A DNA stretch of 64,000 nucleotides from Desulfovibrio intestinalis (GTDB lineage Bacteria > Desulfobacterota > Desulfovibrionia > Desulfovibrionales > Desulfovibrionaceae), in contig NZ_JACHGO010000007.1 in the NCBI RefSeq assembly GCF_014202345.1, positions 1 to 64,000 of the forward strand, given 5' to 3'. The notes under the pieces are model-generated. The model worked only from the letters and a program-made list of their open reading frames with translations, was not told where the DNA came from and made no database searches. Below are positions 37,570 to 47,481 of this stretch, piece after piece. Each line of letters begins with the position of its first letter. The stretch's first letter is position 1. A program made the translations under genes and the position numbers.

Positions 37570-37599
37570 AGCTACAGCCGTTTCCCCGGCCTTGTCAAC
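37570..37599 (-). promoter_or_regulatory. candidate ilv promoter
   Basis: On the minus strand a perfect TTGACA (37594-37599) is followed after 18 bases by TAGCTT (37570-37575). The start would be near 37563, just ahead of the leader peptide. Confidence 0.5.
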
Positions 37600-37641
37600 A
37601 AATTTGAAGATTATCCTTGCCGCCGTATCGCGGACTTGCCG

Positions 37642-39228
37642 CTATTTGCCCTTCTTACCCCTGCCGGATGCTGGCAGCAGGCGTACGGCGCGCACTTCAT
37701 CGATGCGCCGCTTGTCCATACGGGTAATTTCCAGCTCCCATCCCTGATAATGCAGGCGTTCGCCCTTTTCAGGTATGCGGCCAAGCCTCTCCAGAATGAA
37801 TCCGGCCAGCGTGGCGCTGTCGAGACGTTTGGGCAGGCTGATGCCGAGCCAGCTTGCAAAAAGATCCACTGTGAGCCGCCCCGGCATGACCCAGCTGCCG
37901 TCAGGACGGCGACAGGCTTCCGGCCCGGCGGGCATATCGCCCATCTGCCCGGCCAGCACGCTCAAAAGTTCCGCCGGGGTGATTATGCCTACCACGCTGC
38001 CGTATTCATCACGCACAAAGGCCAACGGCGTGGGGTGCGTGCGAAAATCTTCCATAATCACAGGCAGGGGCGTATGCTCAAAGATTGTGGGCGCGGGCCG
38101 AATGAAGTTTTTCAGCTCCCATTTTTCCGTGTGGTGCTCGTCCTCACGCATAAGGATGTCGCCGGGGTGCACTACCCCAAGCACTTCATCGGTATCGCGC
38201 CGCAGCACGGGCAGCCACGCCAGACGCGACGCCGCCGCATGCCGGCTCACCGTATCCCGGTCGGCATTACTGTCCAGCCAGTTTACACGCTGGCGCGGCA
38301 CCATGATGAACCGGGCGGTGCGCCCGCCAAGGCGGATAACACGGGCAAGCATGGCCCGTTCTTCTGGCGCGAACAACAGTTCTTTGGTTTCACCTGCCAG
38401 GGCGGCCGCGTCGAGTTGGGTATCGCCCTGCCCGGGTGCACTGCCTCCCAGAATATTCAGAATCACGCGGGCTGTGGATTCACGCATGTCACGCATGCTG
38501 AAACGCCTGCGCCGATTGCGCAGCGCCCACTGATTGCACATCTCCACCAACAGGGAAAAGACAATGGCCGCGTACATGTAGCCCTTGGGAATATGGAAGC
38601 CCAGACCATCGGCCAGCAGACTCAGGCCGATCATGAGCAAAAATCCCAGACACAGCACAATGACCGTGGGGTGACGCTCCATAAAGCCAAGCAGCGGCCC
38701 GGCGGCCATGACCATAATACCCATGGCGATAACCACCGCCAGCATCATGATGGAAACATGTTCCACCATACCCACTGCCGTGATGATGGAGTCCAGCGAG
38801 AACACTGCGTCCAGCACCACCACCTGGAAAATTACCTGCCAAAATCCGACATGGTGTTCGGTCTCTCCGGCGTATCTGCCGCTGTGGCCTTCAAGCCGGT
38901 CATGCAACTCCATCGTGCCCTTGAGCAGCAGAAAGACACCCCCCGCCATTAGAATGAGGTCACGCGCTGAAAAGCCGTGTCCTCCAAGCTCAAACAGAGG
39001 TGTTGTCAGCGTGGCCAGACGGGCCATGACGGTAAGCAGCGCCATACGCATGAGCAAAGCCAGCCCAAGCCCAACCAAAAAGGCCTGACGCTTGCGGTCG
39101 CCGGGCAGCCTTCCCACAAGAATGGAAATGAAGACCAGGTTGTCCACCCCAAGCACAACTTCCAGCAGTACCAGAGTGCCCAGACCAGCCCAGGCAGAGA
39201 GATGCGTAACCCATGAAAAATCCAGCAT
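37642..39228 (-). CDS. TerC-family membrane protein fused to CBS and CorC domains
   Basis: About 528 residues from ATG 39228 (MLDFSWVTHLSAWAGLGTLV). The N-terminal half is a TerC domain with LVLLEVVLGVDNLVFISILV and VVVLDAVFSLDSIITAVGMV, whose Asp-containing helices are the family mark; TerC proteins are linked to metal-ion export. A CBS pair follows (LGVVHPGDIL; VRDEYGSVVGIITPAELL), then a C-terminal CorC/HlyC-type domain (WVMPGRLTVDLFASWLGI). This YoaE/YegH-like architecture is known. Substrate unknown. Confidence 0.9.
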   Translation of the reverse strand: MLDFSWVTHLSAWAGLGTLVLLEVVLGVDNLVFISILVGRLPGDRKRQAFLVGLGLALLMRMALLTVMARLATLTTPLFELGGHGFSARDLILMAGGVFLLLKGTMELHDRLEGHSGRYAGETEHHVGFWQVIFQVVVLDAVFSLDSIITAVGMVEHVSIMMLAVVIAMGIMVMAAGPLLGFMERHPTVIVLCLGFLLMIGLSLLADGLGFHIPKGYMYAAIVFSLLVEMCNQWALRNRRRRFSMRDMRESTARVILNILGGSAPGQGDTQLDAAALAGETKELLFAPEERAMLARVIRLGGRTARFIMVPRQRVNWLDSNADRDTVSRHAAASRLAWLPVLRRDTDEVLGVVHPGDILMREDEHHTEKWELKNFIRPAPTIFEHTPLPVIMEDFRTHPTPLAFVRDEYGSVVGIITPAELLSVLAGQMGDMPAGPEACRRPDGSWVMPGRLTVDLFASWLGISLPKRLDSATLAGFILERLGRIPEKGERLHYQGWELEITRMDKRRIDEVRAVRLLPASGRGKKGK

Positions 39229-39296
39229 ACAATTATGCTCCGGGGCTGTGCCCCTTCTTGTGAAACAGACTTCTGCCGAAAATGCCGGCCTGCCCT

Positions 39297-39336
39297 GAAA
39301 AAAAGACAAAAGAGGGCCGAAGCCCCCTTTTGTCAG
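39297..39336 (-). terminator. intrinsic terminator of the rpsB-tsf operon
   Basis: On the minus strand GACAAAAGGGGGC, a TTCG loop and GCCCTCTTTTGTC are followed by a run of about seven T. Confidence 0.92.
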
Positions 39337-39412
39337 TAACTTGCTGCGCCCGAAGGCGTACTATAGTTGGCCGGATGGGCAGACCCTTCCGGCTCGGACA
39401 AGTCGGATATCA

Positions 39413-40270
39413 TTATACGGCAGCAAGCTGGATGCGCTCGAAGCCAGTGACAACGATTTCGTCGCCAATGGTCTTGCCAGCTTCACGCACGATGTCGTTG
39501 ATGGTCTTTTTGTCGTCGCGGATGTAAGGCTGTTCCATAAGGCACACTTCCTTCTGGAACTTTTTCACAGCGCCGTCAGCAATTTTGTCCACGATGTTGG
39601 CGGGCTTGCCTTCTTCCAGGGCCTTCTGGCGGTAAACTTCGCGTTCACGTTCCACAGCGGCGGGGTCAAGGCAAGCAGCGTCAAGAGCCATCGGGCTGGC
39701 GGCAGCCACCTGCATGGCGATATTCTTGGCCAGTTCCTGCACTTCGGGCTTGGCGGCGCTTTCGGCCTTGCCGCAGGTCAGGAACACCAGCACGCCGATC
39801 TTGCCATTGGCGTGGATGTACTGACCGATCACGGAGCCATCAGAAGGCTTGGTGTGGCGGGCAAACTTGCCAATCTGCATGTTTTCGCCCACAGAGGCGA
39901 TAAGCTGGGTCACTTCTTCACCCATAAGGGCTTCAAGGGCCACAGCGTCAGCGGGGGCATTGTCCAGCACGCTTTTGGCCATCTGGGCGGCCATGGCCTG
40001 GAACTGCTCCCCACGGGCCACGAAGTCGGTTTCGCACAGAAGCGAAGCCATAGCCACGGTCTTGCCGTCATCGCTCAGGGTCACGGTCACAAGACCTTCG
40101 CTGGTGGCGCGGCCAGATTTTTTGGCGGCCTTGGCCATACCCTTCTGGCGCAGCCAGTCAACGGCCTTTTCCAGGTCGCCTTCCACTTCCACCAGAGCTT
40201 TTTTGCAATCCATCATGCCCGCGCCAGTCATTTCGCGCAGTTCTTTTACCATTTGAGCGGTGATAGCCAT
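39413..40270 (-). CDS. tsf: translation elongation factor Ts
   Basis: Nucleotide exchange factor for EF-Tu. N-terminal UBA-like region TAQMVKELREMTGAGMMDCK with KKALVEVEGDLEKAVDWLR, then LLCETDFVAR, the EF-Tu contact. About 285 residues. ATG at 40270 follows GGAG. Co-transcribed with rpsB 140 bases upstream. Confidence 0.97.
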   Translation of the reverse strand: MAITAQMVKELREMTGAGMMDCKKALVEVEGDLEKAVDWLRQKGMAKAAKKSGRATSEGLVTVTLSDDGKTVAMASLLCETDFVARGEQFQAMAAQMAKSVLDNAPADAVALEALMGEEVTQLIASVGENMQIGKFARHTKPSDGSVIGQYIHANGKIGVLVFLTCGKAESAAKPEVQELAKNIAMQVAAASPMALDAACLDPAAVEREREVYRQKALEEGKPANIVDKIADGAVKKFQKEVCLMEQPYIRDDKKTINDIVREAGKTIGDEIVVTGFERIQLAAV

Positions 40271-40409
40271 TGTATTCTCCAAAATGCGTCCGGCCTGCCG
40301 CCGGAGTTATCAAAAGTACACTTAAATTTGCCCTGCTGCATCCAAACAGGGGCAGCGCAGCCATATATCAGGTTGCGCTGCCCCAAAAATGCAAAAGCAG
40401 TAAAGCCGT

Positions 40410-41186
40410 TTATTGGGCGGCAGCAGCTTCGGCCACAGCCTCGGTAGCAGCAGCCTTTTGCATGGCTTCTTCGGCGTTGGCAACTTCGCCCTTGTGGTCT
40501 TTGCTCATGGCTTCGCCTTCCATGCAGGCTTCAGCGAAAGCGGCCACAAAAAGCTTGATGGCGCGGATGGCGTCATCGTTGCCGGGAATGATGAAGTCGA
40601 TGACATCGGGGTCGCAGTTGGTGTCGGTCACGGCCACAATCGGGATGCCAAGCTTGCGGCATTCCTTGACGGCGATGTCTTCACGATGCGGGTCGATGAT
40701 GAAGGCAAGCTGGGGCAGACGATCCATGTTCTTGATGCCGCCGAGGGTCTGTTCCAGCTTCTTCATTTCGCGTTCCAGAAGCAGAATTTCTTTCTTCTGG
40801 TAGCGGTTGATGCTGCCGTCGGCAAACATGACTTCCAGCTTCTTCAGGCGATCAACGCTCTTCTGAATGGTGACAAAGTTGGTGAGCGTGCCGCCCATCC
40901 AACGGTTGGTCACATAGTACTGACCGGCGCGACCGGCTTCAGCGGCCACAGCTTCTTGAGCCTGGCGCTTGGTACCAATAAAGAGAACCTTGCCGCCCTT
41001 GGCCACAGCGTCCACAACTTTGTCGTGGGCAATGCGGAAGAGCTTCACGGTCTGCTGCAGGTCGATGATATGGATACCGTTACGCGCGCCGAAAATGTAG
41101 GGACGCATCTTGGGGTTCCAGCGGCGGGTCTGGTGACCGAAATGCACGCCGGTTTCCAGCATTTGCTTCATGCTGACATAAGCCAT
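40410..41186 (-). CDS. rpsB: 30S ribosomal protein S2
   Basis: Small-subunit ribosomal protein. [32 protein letters not shown] and [20 protein letters not shown] are hallmark blocks. Start ATG 41186 has GGAGG upstream. The C-terminus is an Ala/Glu-rich tail. About 258 residues. Confidence 0.97.
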   Translation of the reverse strand: MAYVSMKQMLETGVHFGHQTRRWNPKMRPYIFGARNGIHIIDLQQTVKLFRIAHDKVVDAVAKGGKVLFIGTKRQAQEAVAAEAGRAGQYYVTNRWMGGTLTNFVTIQKSVDRLKKLEVMFADGSINRYQKKEILLLEREMKKLEQTLGGIKNMDRLPQLAFIIDPHREDIAVKECRKLGIPIVAVTDTNCDPDVIDFIIPGNDDAIRAIKLFVAAFAEACMEGEAMSKDHKGEVANAEEAMQKAAATEAVAEAAAAQ

Positions 41187-41335
41187 TGGGATTCCTCCAA
41201 AGGGTTGTTTTCTTCCACCCACGCCCTGACCCTGCAACCCGATGTTGCGCCTGTGGCGCAAAAAGAACGCCGCCACACGCGGCATCCCACCGGGCACCCC
41301 GGGCCGCTGCCTGGGTGTGCTTGATAGAAAGCGAG

Positions 41336-41364
41336 TACATACATGATCGCGCCGCGCTTGGCAA
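41336..41364 (-). promoter_or_regulatory. candidate rpsB-tsf promoter
   Basis: On the minus strand TTGCCA (41359-41364), 17-base spacer, TATGTA (41336-41341). It leaves a ~145-base GC-rich leader before rpsB that could host S2 autoregulation; no motif is identified. Confidence 0.5.
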
Positions 41365-41791
41365 GCGTTGACGCGCTCTTTTTGGCCGGGACTGCCCCGG
41401 AATTTACTTCATCATAAACCTGTGCCGCAAATAATTCCTTCAATAGCAGAAAATCTTTTTACATATCAGGTGATGCCGGCACAAGGCAGATTTCCTGTTA
41501 TATTAACGATAACGGACTTTTTATGAAGGAGTCCACACCATACATAACAGACATAAATAAAAGGATAAATTTTCCATACACGCAACCAAAAAGGCGTTCA
41601 CGGCGGTACTGCTTACAATAAATTGAGGAGCCGCTATTGCCGAACCCGAGGCAAAAGCAGCACGGCTAGCGATAACGCGGGCTCGCGGCGCACGGCCTGC
41701 CGCCCCTTTTCAAACACCGTCACAGCCCTTATAGTTCAGGCTCAACTGCCGTTAAAAACAACAAGCCCTAAAAATATTTGCAGGAAATATC
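41365..41791. other. intergenic region between divergent rpsB and the M16 protease
   Basis: No gene is supported. A 32-codon frame starting near 41524 has no credible ribosome site. Promoters for both directions should lie here. Confidence 0.4.
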
Positions 41792-44704
41792 ATGAACAAT
41801 ACTGGCTTTACTCTTGTTACAGAACAACATTTGCATGAAGTGGATGGCACGGCACGGCTGTGGCGGCACGACGCCACTGGCGCGCAACTGCTCTCCATCA
41901 ATAATACCGACGAAAACAAGTGCTTTGGCGTGAGCTTTCGCACGCCGCCCACCGATTCCACGGGTGTGGCCCATATTCTGGAACATTCCGTGCTCTGCGG
42001 CTCTGACAAGTACCCGGTCAAGGAACCCTTTGTGGAACTGCTCAAAGGCTCCCTGCAAACCTTCCTCAACGCCTTCACCTTTCCCGACAAGACCTGCTAC
42101 CCGGTGGCAAGCTGCAACCTGCGCGATTTTTACAACCTCATCGACGTCTACATAGACGCCGTTTTTCACCCGCGCATCAGCGAAGACATCCTCAAGCAGG
42201 AAGGCTGGCATGTAGACGCCCCCAGCGCCGACTCCCCCTGGTCGTACAAGGGCGTTGTTTATAATGAAATGAAGGGCGTCTACTCCTCGCCGGATTCCGT
42301 GCTTTCGGAACAGAGCCAGCAGGCCCTTTTCCCCGACACCCTGTACAGCCTTGATTCTGGCGGCAATCCCGAACGCATCCCCGACCTCACCTATGAGGCT
42401 TTTTTCGACTTCCACAGCAACTACTACCACCCCAGCAACGCCCGTTTCTTTTTCTGGGGCGACGACCCGGAAGCCGAACGCCTGCGCCTCGTCAACAAAG
42501 CGCTGCAAGGCTACACGGCGCGTCCCGTGGATTCCACCGTGCCCCTGCAAAAACGCCTGGACACACCGCGCCAGATCGAAGTGCCCTATGCCGCCTCTGA
42601 AGGCGAAAAACGCGCCCTGCTCACGGTCAACTGGCTGCTGGGCGAACGCGGCGAAGTGAACCAGGCCCTGCTTATGGAAATGCTGGAACACATCCTTGAA
42701 GGTCTGCCCGGTTCGCCCTTGCGCAAGGCGCTCATCGCCTCCGGCCTTGGCGAAGATACCACGGGCTGCGGGCTGGAAACCGACCTGCGCCAGATGTACT
42801 ACTCCACCGGGCTCAAGGGCGTGGCCCCCAAGGATGTCCCTCAGGTCGAAATACTTATTTTTGAAACGCTGGCCCAGCTTGCCGAAGAAGGTATTCCCAA
42901 GGCCGCCGTGGAAGCCGCCGTCAACACGGTGGAATTCGCCTACCGCGAAAACAATTCCGGCCGCTTTCCGCGCGGCCTTTCGGCCATGATCCAGTCGTTG
43001 TCCACATGGCTGTACGACGGCGACCCGTTGGCTCCGCTTGCCTGGGAAGCTCCGCTTGAGGCCCTCAAGGCGCGTATTGACGCTGGCGAACCCGTATTTG
43101 AACAAGCCATTAAGGACTGGTTCCTGAACAACCAGCACCGCGCCACAGTGATTCTGCTGCCCGATACCGAACTGGGCAAGACCCGCGACGAGGCTGAAAA
43201 AGCCCGTGTGGACGCGATACAGGCAGCCGCAACGCCGGACGAACGCGCGGTTATGGTGGCCGAAACCCTGCGGCTTGAAGAAGTGCAGAGCGCGCCCGAC
43301 AGCCCCGAGGCTCTGGCCAGCATTCCCGCCCTGGGCCTGGAAGACCTGCCCCGTCAAAATGCCTCCATTCCACGCAGCATAGTGGAACTGCCCGAAGTGG
43401 CCCTGAGCCACGAACTGCCCACACAGGGCATTGCCTACACAACGCTGTTGCTGCCCCTGAGCAATGTGCCGGACCACCTTGTGCCCCTGCTGCCGCTGCT
43501 TTCCCGCTGCCTGACAGAAACGGGCACGGCGCGGCGCGACTTTACGGAACTTGGCGCACTTATGGCGGCCAAAACCGGCGGCGTGGGAGCCGATCCCGTG
43601 ATGGGCACCGTGCGCGAAAGCCGCGAAACCCTGAGTTTCCTCGGCATTTCCGGCAAGGCCGTATACGACAAGCTGCCCGACCTTTTTGGCATCATGCATG
43701 AAATCCTGCTGGAACCCCTCAAGGACACACAGATTATTGAAGAGCGCCTGGGCCAGATGCTTCTGGAAGCCAAGGCCCGTTTGGAAAATGCGCTTCAGGC
43801 GGCGGGACACGCTGCGGTAAGCGCCCGCCTGCGGGCTCGTTTCACGGGTGCGGGGGCTCTGGCTGAACGCACCTCTGGCCTGAGTTATCTTGAAAGCGTG
43901 CGGTCCATGCTCCAGCGCCTTGAAAAGGAGCCGCAAAGCCTTTTGGCCGACCTTGAGGAACTGCGTTCCCGCATCGTGGCCCGCCCCGGAGCTATTTTTG
44001 ACTGCACCGCCGAGGCCTCTGGCCTTGCGATGGCTGAAACCCAGATACGCCAGCTGCTGCAGGCCCTGCCCCCGGTACGCCCCGGAGCAGCCAGCGGCAT
44101 AGGCGCGGCCCCGATGAGCCTGCCAGCAGCCGAAGCCTTTATTGCCCCGGCCCAGATCAACTATGTGGGCAAGGCCGCCAACATCTACGATCAGGGCTAT
44201 GTGTACCACGGCTCTGCCAGCGTTATCCTGCGCTACCTGCGCATGGGCTATCTGTGGGAGCGCGTGCGCGTGCGCGGCGGCGCTTACGGCGCGTTCTGCA
44301 GCCTGGACCGCTTGGGCGGCACCCTTGTTTGCGCCTCCTACCGCGACCCCAACGTGGATGCCACACTTGAAGCCTTTGACGGCATGGCCGACTTTTTGCG
44401 CGGCTTCAAGCCTGACAAGGCCCAGCTGACCCAGGCCATAGTTGGAGCCATTGGCGATCTGGACAGCTATTTGCTGCCCGACGCCAAGGGTGCACAATCC
44501 CTGAATCGCTGGCTCAGCAACGATACGGACGCCGCCCGCGGCATCATGCGTGAAGAAATACTCACCACCACTGAAAAACACTTTAGCGATTTCGCCGAAG
44601 TGCTGGCAGAAGCCTCCAAAACCGGAGACATCTGCGTACTGGGCGGCCCCAAGGCCGAAGCTGCCGCCAAGGAACACGGCTGGCAGAGCAGCAAGCTGGT
44701 ATAA
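41792..44704 (+). CDS. M16C zinc metallopeptidase, PreP-like
   Basis: A ~970-residue two-lobed peptidase like presequence protease, which degrades short unstructured peptides inside its chamber. The inverted zinc motif HxxEH is HILEH (His61, Glu64, His65); the distal Glu region is YNEMKGVYSSPDSV. PreP-family blocks include LCGSDKYPVKEPF and LNAFTFPDKTCYPVAS. No signal peptide, so probably cytoplasmic. Ribosome site AGGAA. The equally long open frame on the opposite strand is a codon-bias shadow. Confidence 0.93.
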   Translation: MNNTGFTLVTEQHLHEVDGTARLWRHDATGAQLLSINNTDENKCFGVSFRTPPTDSTGVAHILEHSVLCGSDKYPVKEPFVELLKGSLQTFLNAFTFPDKTCYPVASCNLRDFYNLIDVYIDAVFHPRISEDILKQEGWHVDAPSADSPWSYKGVVYNEMKGVYSSPDSVLSEQSQQALFPDTLYSLDSGGNPERIPDLTYEAFFDFHSNYYHPSNARFFFWGDDPEAERLRLVNKALQGYTARPVDSTVPLQKRLDTPRQIEVPYAASEGEKRALLTVNWLLGERGEVNQALLMEMLEHILEGLPGSPLRKALIASGLGEDTTGCGLETDLRQMYYSTGLKGVAPKDVPQVEILIFETLAQLAEEGIPKAAVEAAVNTVEFAYRENNSGRFPRGLSAMIQSLSTWLYDGDPLAPLAWEAPLEALKARIDAGEPVFEQAIKDWFLNNQHRATVILLPDTELGKTRDEAEKARVDAIQAAATPDERAVMVAETLRLEEVQSAPDSPEALASIPALGLEDLPRQNASIPRSIVELPEVALSHELPTQGIAYTTLLLPLSNVPDHLVPLLPLLSRCLTETGTARRDFTELGALMAAKTGGVGADPVMGTVRESRETLSFLGISGKAVYDKLPDLFGIMHEILLEPLKDTQIIEERLGQMLLEAKARLENALQAAGHAAVSARLRARFTGAGALAERTSGLSYLESVRSMLQRLEKEPQSLLADLEELRSRIVARPGAIFDCTAEASGLAMAETQIRQLLQALPPVRPGAASGIGAAPMSLPAAEAFIAPAQINYVGKAANIYDQGYVYHGSASVILRYLRMGYLWERVRVRGGAYGAFCSLDRLGGTLVCASYRDPNVDATLEAFDGMADFLRGFKPDKAQLTQAIVGAIGDLDSYLLPDAKGAQSLNRWLSNDTDAARGIMREEILTTTEKHFSDFAEVLAEASKTGDICVLGGPKAEAAAKEHGWQSSKLV

Positions 44705-44711
44705 GTAGTGC

Positions 44712-44747
44712 AAGGGTGGGGCGGTTTTTGTGCCGGCCCACCCTTTA
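44712..44747 (+). terminator. probable terminator after the M16 gene
   Basis: AAGGGTGGG pairs with CCCACCCTT around a GC/T-rich loop; the tail TAATT is only weakly T-rich. Confidence 0.6.
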
Positions 44748-44750
44748 ATT

Positions 44751-44857
44751 AGAGCGTCTTGCACTTCAATGATGCATTTTTCGGCAGAATCCGCGCCGCG
44801 CTGTGGCGCTCTAGTGCAGCGTGAGAGTGTTCAAACTTTTTCAAAAGTACATTGCTC
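44751..44857. repeat. dispersed repeat family C, copy 3 (inverted)
   Basis: Inverse orientation relative to copies at 10404 and 16887. On the minus strand it shares the GCGCGGCGCGGATTCTGCCG block, the CTGCAC element and flanking TAGAGC ends. Non-coding, between the M16 gene and the EIIC-EAL gene. Confidence 0.55.
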
Positions 44858-45028
44858 TGATGCATATTGTCTGGTTGCCTGACGTATTTTTTAACGTAAA
44901 GCCAGGTTGAAAAAACGCGGTAGCCCCACAGATAATTTTTTGATTTTACAGTGAAAGCAAGGATGCAACGAGAGCACCCGGAGTAACCACGGCTACGGGC
45001 AAAAACTCTCATCTCAAACAGGAATGCT

Positions 45029-47170
45029 ATGTCCGCCAGCTCTTTCGGCTACCCACTCATCGACCTGATCGACAGACTCAGCGCGCAGCCGGTCTGCATC
45101 GCCGTCAGGCGTGGGCTGATTATTGTTCTGCCGCTCGTTCTTGTGGGCGCGTTCATGATAATGCTGGCAAACATCCCCTACGAACCCGCCCAACTGGCCA
45201 TTGACCGCGCGCTTGGCCCCACATGGCGGCAGGTTTGTAAAAATCTCATTGACGGCACATTCTCCATCGCCTCTCTGGCCCTGCTGTGCGCCATAGGCGG
45301 AGTAAGCGCCGCACATGCCAATCAGAAAAGGCAGACGCCATACGTCAGCCCAATAATGATGGCCACAGTGACGCTTTCATGCTTTTTCGTGCTAATCGCC
45401 CCGCTCAAATCCGGTATTGGCGATACGGCTTTTTCACTAAGCAGCGGCCTGTTGCTTGCCATGTGCATTGCTCTGGCTACCAGCAGTATTTTTCTGCGCC
45501 TGTCGCGCTGTTCATGGCTGCACCTGCCTGTGGAAATGGCCGGAAATGACCCGGTGGCCCGCGACGTTTTCACGCTCATCCCCGCGTCCATCATCACTAT
45601 TCTTTTTTTTGGGCTCATTCGCGCGGCGCTTGTGGCCCTGGACATGGCCAACCTGCACGAACTGTCCGAACGCATTCTTGTCCACCCCTTTTCCAAGGGC
45701 GGCGACAGTCTTGGATTTGGCGTGCTCTACAGCATGGCCTCGCAGGTGCTCTGGTTTTTCGGCGCGCACGGGCCCAACATGCTTTTTGCGGTGGAGAACG
45801 ACATTCTCATTCCCGCCGCACTGACCAATATGAACGCCATTGCCAGCGGCACGGCGCCTCCTTTCATTTTCACCAAAATGTTCTTTGACGCGTATACCCG
45901 CATGGGTGGCTCGGGCTGCACACTGGCTTTGTGTCTGGCCATTTTTCTTCGCGGCAAAGACCGCGGCGTCAAAAAGCTGTGCCTGTTCGCCCTGCTGCCC
46001 ACACTGTGCAACGTCAACGAACCTCTGCTGTTCGGCATCCCCCTTGTGCTGAACCCTGTGTACTTTATTCCCTTTATCCTGGTCCCCGCTGTACAGACGG
46101 TCATCGCCTATACGGCCACGGTTACCGGCTTCATTCCCCCAACTTCGACAGACATTGCCTGGACCACGCCCGCGCTCATGAGCGGCTACATTGTCTCGGG
46201 TTCAATCAACGGCCCCATACTTCAGGCAGTGAATCTGCTTGTGGGCCTGCTGATCTATATGCCTTTTGTCGTCATTTCCGATGCCATTCGCGAAAAGCGG
46301 AGCAAACAGGTCATGCAGAATCTGTTTACAGCAGCCAACGGCGGCGGCGTGTCAGACAACCGCAAGTGCCTGGGGCAACCCGGCGAGGTCGGACGGCTTG
46401 CCAATGCTTTGGCAGGAGATCTGACCCGCGCCCTTGATGAACCGGGGCAAATCTATCTGGTGTACCAGCCCCAGTTCAACAACGAGACTGGGCGCGTCAC
46501 TGGCGTGGAAGCCCTGCTGCGCTGGAACCACCCGGCCTACGGCAACATTGCGCCGCCCATAACGGTGGCTCTGGCGGAAGATACGGGCAACATAGACCGC
46601 CTTGGCCGGTTTGTTCTGGAAGAAGCGTGCAGGCGCAGAGCTGCCTGGAGTGGCTTTGTGGACGCTGACATGATTATGTGCATCAACGTCTCGCCCGTGC
46701 AGTTGCAGAATCCGAAATTTTCTGGCTATGTGTGGAACGCGCTCAGTGATGCGAGCCTGAAACCCGGGCAGCTTGAACTGGAAATTACCGAGTCTTCAAT
46801 GATCAAGCCAGAATCAAGCGCTCTGGAAATGCTCAGAAGCCTGCACACCGACGGAATCAGGGTTGCCATTGACGATTTCGGCATGGGGTACGCCTCACTG
46901 CGCTACCTGCGGGCCTTTCCCGTCAGCACGGTCAAGATTGACCGCTCCCTGACGGAACACATCGACAACAATATCAACCAGCAGATCGTGCGCAGCGTGC
47001 TCGAGTTGAATCAAAGTCTGGGCATCAGCACCGTGGTGGAAGGCGTTGAAAACCGGAAACAGCTCAACTCTTTCACTTCGATGGGTTTTTCTACCTTTCA
47101 GGGATATTTTTTCAGCCGCCCCCTGTGCGCCAAAGCTTGCCTTGCGTATATCAACGCCAACCGGGGCTAA
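45029..47170 (+). CDS. PTS EIIC (lactose/cellobiose type) fused to an EAL c-di-GMP phosphodiesterase
   Basis: A 713-residue fusion. Residues ~20-425 form a polytopic PTS permease domain of the cellobiose/diacetylchitobiose family: FFGAHGPN (His247) and NVNEPLLFGIPLVLNP (Glu331) match the sugar-site His and Glu of ChbC, at nearly the same numbers. Residues ~455-705 are an EAL domain with GVEALLR (Glu494), CINVSP (Asn553), LELEITES (Glu585), IDDFGMGYASL (Asp615/616), VKIDRS (Lys636), EGVEN (Glu671) and QGYFFSRPL. All catalytic positions look intact. No EIIA/EIIB gene is nearby, so the permease half may act as a sugar sensor. Confidence 0.9.
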   Translation: MSASSFGYPLIDLIDRLSAQPVCIAVRRGLIIVLPLVLVGAFMIMLANIPYEPAQLAIDRALGPTWRQVCKNLIDGTFSIASLALLCAIGGVSAAHANQKRQTPYVSPIMMATVTLSCFFVLIAPLKSGIGDTAFSLSSGLLLAMCIALATSSIFLRLSRCSWLHLPVEMAGNDPVARDVFTLIPASIITILFFGLIRAALVALDMANLHELSERILVHPFSKGGDSLGFGVLYSMASQVLWFFGAHGPNMLFAVENDILIPAALTNMNAIASGTAPPFIFTKMFFDAYTRMGGSGCTLALCLAIFLRGKDRGVKKLCLFALLPTLCNVNEPLLFGIPLVLNPVYFIPFILVPAVQTVIAYTATVTGFIPPTSTDIAWTTPALMSGYIVSGSINGPILQAVNLLVGLLIYMPFVVISDAIREKRSKQVMQNLFTAANGGGVSDNRKCLGQPGEVGRLANALAGDLTRALDEPGQIYLVYQPQFNNETGRVTGVEALLRWNHPAYGNIAPPITVALAEDTGNIDRLGRFVLEEACRRRAAWSGFVDADMIMCINVSPVQLQNPKFSGYVWNALSDASLKPGQLELEITESSMIKPESSALEMLRSLHTDGIRVAIDDFGMGYASLRYLRAFPVSTVKIDRSLTEHIDNNINQQIVRSVLELNQSLGISTVVEGVENRKQLNSFTSMGFSTFQGYFFSRPLCAKACLAYINANRG

Positions 47171-47481
47171 ACCGCAGAATAGCCGAAACCTCCGGCATCT
47201 GCGCTGCGGCATGAGCTCGGGCCTTGTCGGCCAACTTTATTCGTAGCTGCGTAAACCCTACTGTGGAGTGCCCATGCGCCTGCCCTTCTGCACACATGCC
47301 ACACAGAATGGCGGTTCACGCAGCCTGTCCGCCCCGGCATGCCAACTGGCGCGCACGGCGGGAAGCCCCGCCATTTTTGACCTGACAGTCAGAAACACGG
47401 CTGCCGCAGCAGCACCCTTTTTTCATCCCACCCGCAGTACGGCCACTATTGAACGCCAGCTGACAGGGTAAAATTACAGCC

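Noticed and set aside
37522-38952. 476-codon plus-strand frame opposite the TerC gene
   Set aside because: Low-complexity His/Gln-rich product, antisense to a well-recognised membrane protein gene.
41768-44764. 998-codon open frame on the minus strand opposite the M16 protease gene
   Set aside because: It is a shadow produced by GC-rich codon use. The plus-strand frame has clear protease motifs; the minus-strand product has no recognisable domain.
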